From: an uncultured Chloroflexota bacterium
GTDB lineage: Bacteria; Chloroflexota; Dehalococcoidia; SAR202; UBA11138
DNA: 6,570 bases
Reading direction: 5' to 3'
NCBI GenBank assembly: GCA_913046025.1
Contig: CAJWRP010000128.1
Span: 1-6,570 of the forward strand
Shown here one piece after another: positions 5,361 through 6,570 of the stretch. A program made the position numbers and the translations under genes. The notes below the pieces were generated by a model. The model was not told where the DNA came from. It saw nothing but the letters and a program-made list of their open reading frames with translations, and searched no databases. The number at the start of each line of letters is the position of its first letter. The stretch's first letter is position 1.

Positions 5361-5711
5361 TTACTGGCCAAGATCAACCTTTGCGATCACTGCGGCGTTG
5401 GCCATGATAGACTTATCGCCCGAACCCTCTCGGCCTTCGATTTCCAGGCCGCCCTGCACTACCTTTAATATCCCCTTGCCATGAGGCAGCACGGACAACA
5501 CTGTCGCCTCATCGACCTCGTCAGGCTTGGGGATTCCAACGGTCACCTCCACGACCATGTTCTTGGCAGCATCCGGGCCGAGGTGACTCAGAAGCATTAA
5601 GCTGCTCTGATGCACGGCGTTCCATACCGCGCGCCTTGCCGCCTCCGTGTAGTTGTGTCCGTGCAAATCGATTCCCATGCCCATTTCCAGTATCACTGGT
5701 TGTAAAACCAT
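5361..5711 (-). CDS. Lin0512 family protein
   Basis: The 116-residue product matches the uncharacterised Lin0512 family over its whole length: an N-terminal strand then EMGMGIDLHGHNYTEAARRA (residues 9-28), a central strand MVVEVTVGIPKP, the VDEATVLSVLPHGK segment, and the C-terminal GDKSIMANAAV. Length and motif order are normal and nothing is missing. The family has no established reaction; the conserved DLHG and GDK motifs suggest ligand binding, but that is inference. It is cytosolic. The start ATG at 5711 has a good GGGAGAG a few bases upstream. It precedes the small membrane protein gene on the same strand. Confidence 0.87.
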   Translation of the reverse strand: MVLQPVILEMGMGIDLHGHNYTEAARRAVWNAVHQSSLMLLSHLGPDAAKNMVVEVTVGIPKPDEVDEATVLSVLPHGKGILKVVQGGLEIEGREGSGDKSIMANAAVIAKVDLGQ

Positions 5712-5850
5712 CGACTCTCCCTCACTATTTCTTGAATGCGTCTAACGCGAGGGACACAGTATTGCACAACGACGGTGGCGGAGGCCACGCCCTAGGTAAT
5801 GAAGGATGAAGACTGAGAAGGAATCGCCAAGCTGATGCGCAAAATTTTTC

Positions 5851-5879
5851 TTGAGCAGTTAGCGTTGACTTGCTAGAAT
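5851..5879 (+). promoter_or_regulatory. Promoter of the tRNA-Gly gene
   Basis: TTGAGC (5851-5856) and TAGAAT (5874-5879) are 17 bases apart, with an extended -10 TGC directly before the -10. Start of transcription is expected near 5886, about 16 bases before the mature tRNA. This is the best sigma-70-like promoter seen in the window. Confidence 0.6.
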
Positions 5880-5901
5880 GCGGTTACAACCCATCATATG
5901 A

Positions 5902-5976
5902 GCGGGAGTAACTCAGTGGTAGAGTTCTTGCTTCCCAAGCAAGCTGTCGCGGGTTCGAATCCCGTCTCCCGCTCCA
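5902..5976 (+). tRNA. tRNA-Gly (anticodon CCC)
   Basis: The cloverleaf is complete: acceptor GCGGGAG/CTCCCGC, D-stem ACTC/GAGT, anticodon stem CTTGC/GCAAG with loop TTCCCAA (anticodon CCC at 5934-5936), variable CTGTC, T-stem GCGGG/CCCGT with one wobble and loop TTCGAAT, discriminator T, and an encoded CCA at 5974-5976. It reads GGG codons. No T-rich terminator hairpin is visible directly downstream. Confidence 0.97.
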
Positions 5977-6072
5977 AAATCCCCGTTTATGCCTGTATGC
6001 AGCCCTGAATCGGAATTTCGCTGCGACAACATATGTACAATATAAGGTTAACGTCCCACCTTGGCCAGTGAA

Positions 6073-6570
6073 CTAGTCCTCGGGTCGTGCCCAAATCTGC
6101 GTTGCAATATCGTAGCTGAAGACGACAGACTTCCCATCACACTGTAGGCTGACCACTCTGCGGGGGTAGTCGACCTCTTCAACCAGCGCGGCCTGACCGG
6201 GTATGAGCTTGTTTGAGACGAAGTACTCCAGCAACGCCTGATCATCCTCAGGCACCCTATCGATAATCACCCTCTGTCCGGGAGTAGCTTGGTCCAGAGT
6301 CGCTGCGCCCTTGTGAGGTTTGTAACCACTGCCTGGTATGGGGTGGCCAAAGGGGCAAGTAGTCGGGTTTCCTAGCTTTTCTCTGATCTTCTGCTCGACT
6401 TCAGGCGATATTGCATGTTCCAGGCGATGGGCCTCTTCATGAGCATTTTCAAGTCTTACACCCAAGATATCCACAACGAGTCTTTCAGCGAGGCGATGCC
6501 GCCGCACAATGCTTTCCGCGTACGGCCTGCCCTTGGTTGTCAAAACTACGTCTTTGCTGGGTGTAATCTC
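6073..6570 (-). CDS. DtxR/MntR-family metal-dependent transcriptional regulator (5' end cut by window)
   Basis: The gene enters from the right edge; 165 C-terminal residues are visible and the N-terminal helix-turn-helix is mostly outside. Visible in order: the end of the winged helix (VVLTTKGRPYAESIVRRHR), the dimerisation and metal-binding domain (RLAERLVVDILGV, then EEAHRLEHAISPEVEQ and CPFGHPIPG), and an SH3/FeoA-like domain from about residue 90 to the end. Relative to DtxR numbering, His79, Glu83, His98, Glu105 and His106 are kept, while Cys102 is His. Such proteins sense Fe(II) or Mn(II) and bind operators of metal uptake and storage genes; which metal cannot be told, and the His at position 102 makes simple transfer from DtxR or MntR unsafe. 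No metal transport gene is in the window. Confidence 0.92.
   Translation of the reverse strand, partial: EITPSKDVVLTTKGRPYAESIVRRHRLAERLVVDILGVRLENAHEEAHRLEHAISPEVEQKIREKLGNPTTCPFGHPIPGSGYKPHKGAATLDQATPGQRVIIDRVPEDDQALLEYFVSNKLIPGQAALVEEVDYPRRVVSLQCDGKSVVFSYDIATQIWARPED

Noticed and set aside
5775..5788. GTGGC-GGAG-GCCAC hairpin between Lin0512 and tRNA-Gly
   Set aside because: Only five base pairs with no T-run on either side, and not next to a gene end, so it does not support a terminator or a defined regulatory site.

Overview
The window is bacterial chromosomal DNA of roughly balanced base composition. It carries short, mostly single-domain genes on both strands and two complete tRNA genes with an encoded CCA end. 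The mix of a YccU-type CoA-binding protein, a HesB/IscA-fold protein, an SDR, an MFS carrier, a cupin, a hotdog thioesterase, a Lin0512 protein and a DtxR-type regulator suits an environmental bacterium. It reminded me of marine SAR202-like Chloroflexota, but nothing here fixes the taxon.

Layout, left to right. Positions 1-158 hold the start of a lipoprotein-like ORF on the minus strand, with a CCAAGG-rich repeat patch below it. Positions 159-531 show no gene. A small hypothetical gene on the plus strand (602-837) appears to be broken by a one-base frameshift. It meets, stop codon against stop codon, a minus-strand pair: a HesB-like protein lacking all cysteines (1591-1310) followed by a CoA-binding protein (1235-834). 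The CoA-binding gene has an in-frame TGA where the family has a cysteine. The 277-base gap up to the SDR gene hides a short coding-like stretch on the minus strand.

Positions 1869-2609 encode an intact classical SDR oxidoreductase. An MFS transporter follows on the same strand, but it is a pseudogene. It has a TAA at the start of transmembrane helix 7, and its end is missing where it runs into the 3' end of a minus-strand tRNA-Ile(GAT). Next come a minus-strand cupin and a divergent 4-hydroxybenzoyl-CoA-type thioesterase, with a palindrome and a direct repeat in the short gap between them. The thioesterase tail overlaps a small two-helix membrane protein on the minus strand. Upstream of that lies a Lin0512-family gene, then a tRNA-Gly(CCC) with a recognisable promoter, and finally most of a DtxR-family metalloregulator that runs off the right edge.

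No single pathway ties the genes together. The SDR and MFS may once have formed a catabolic or transport pair. The left 4 kb is notable for lesions: a probable frameshift, a TGA, a TAA and a truncation at a tRNA. This suggests either a decaying or rearranged stretch or sequence errors. From 4 kb rightward every gene looks intact. I did not find a convincing new multi-gene system. The most distinctive items are the TGA-for-Cys in the CoA-binding gene, the MFS/tRNA-Ile junction and the cysteine-free HesB-like protein.
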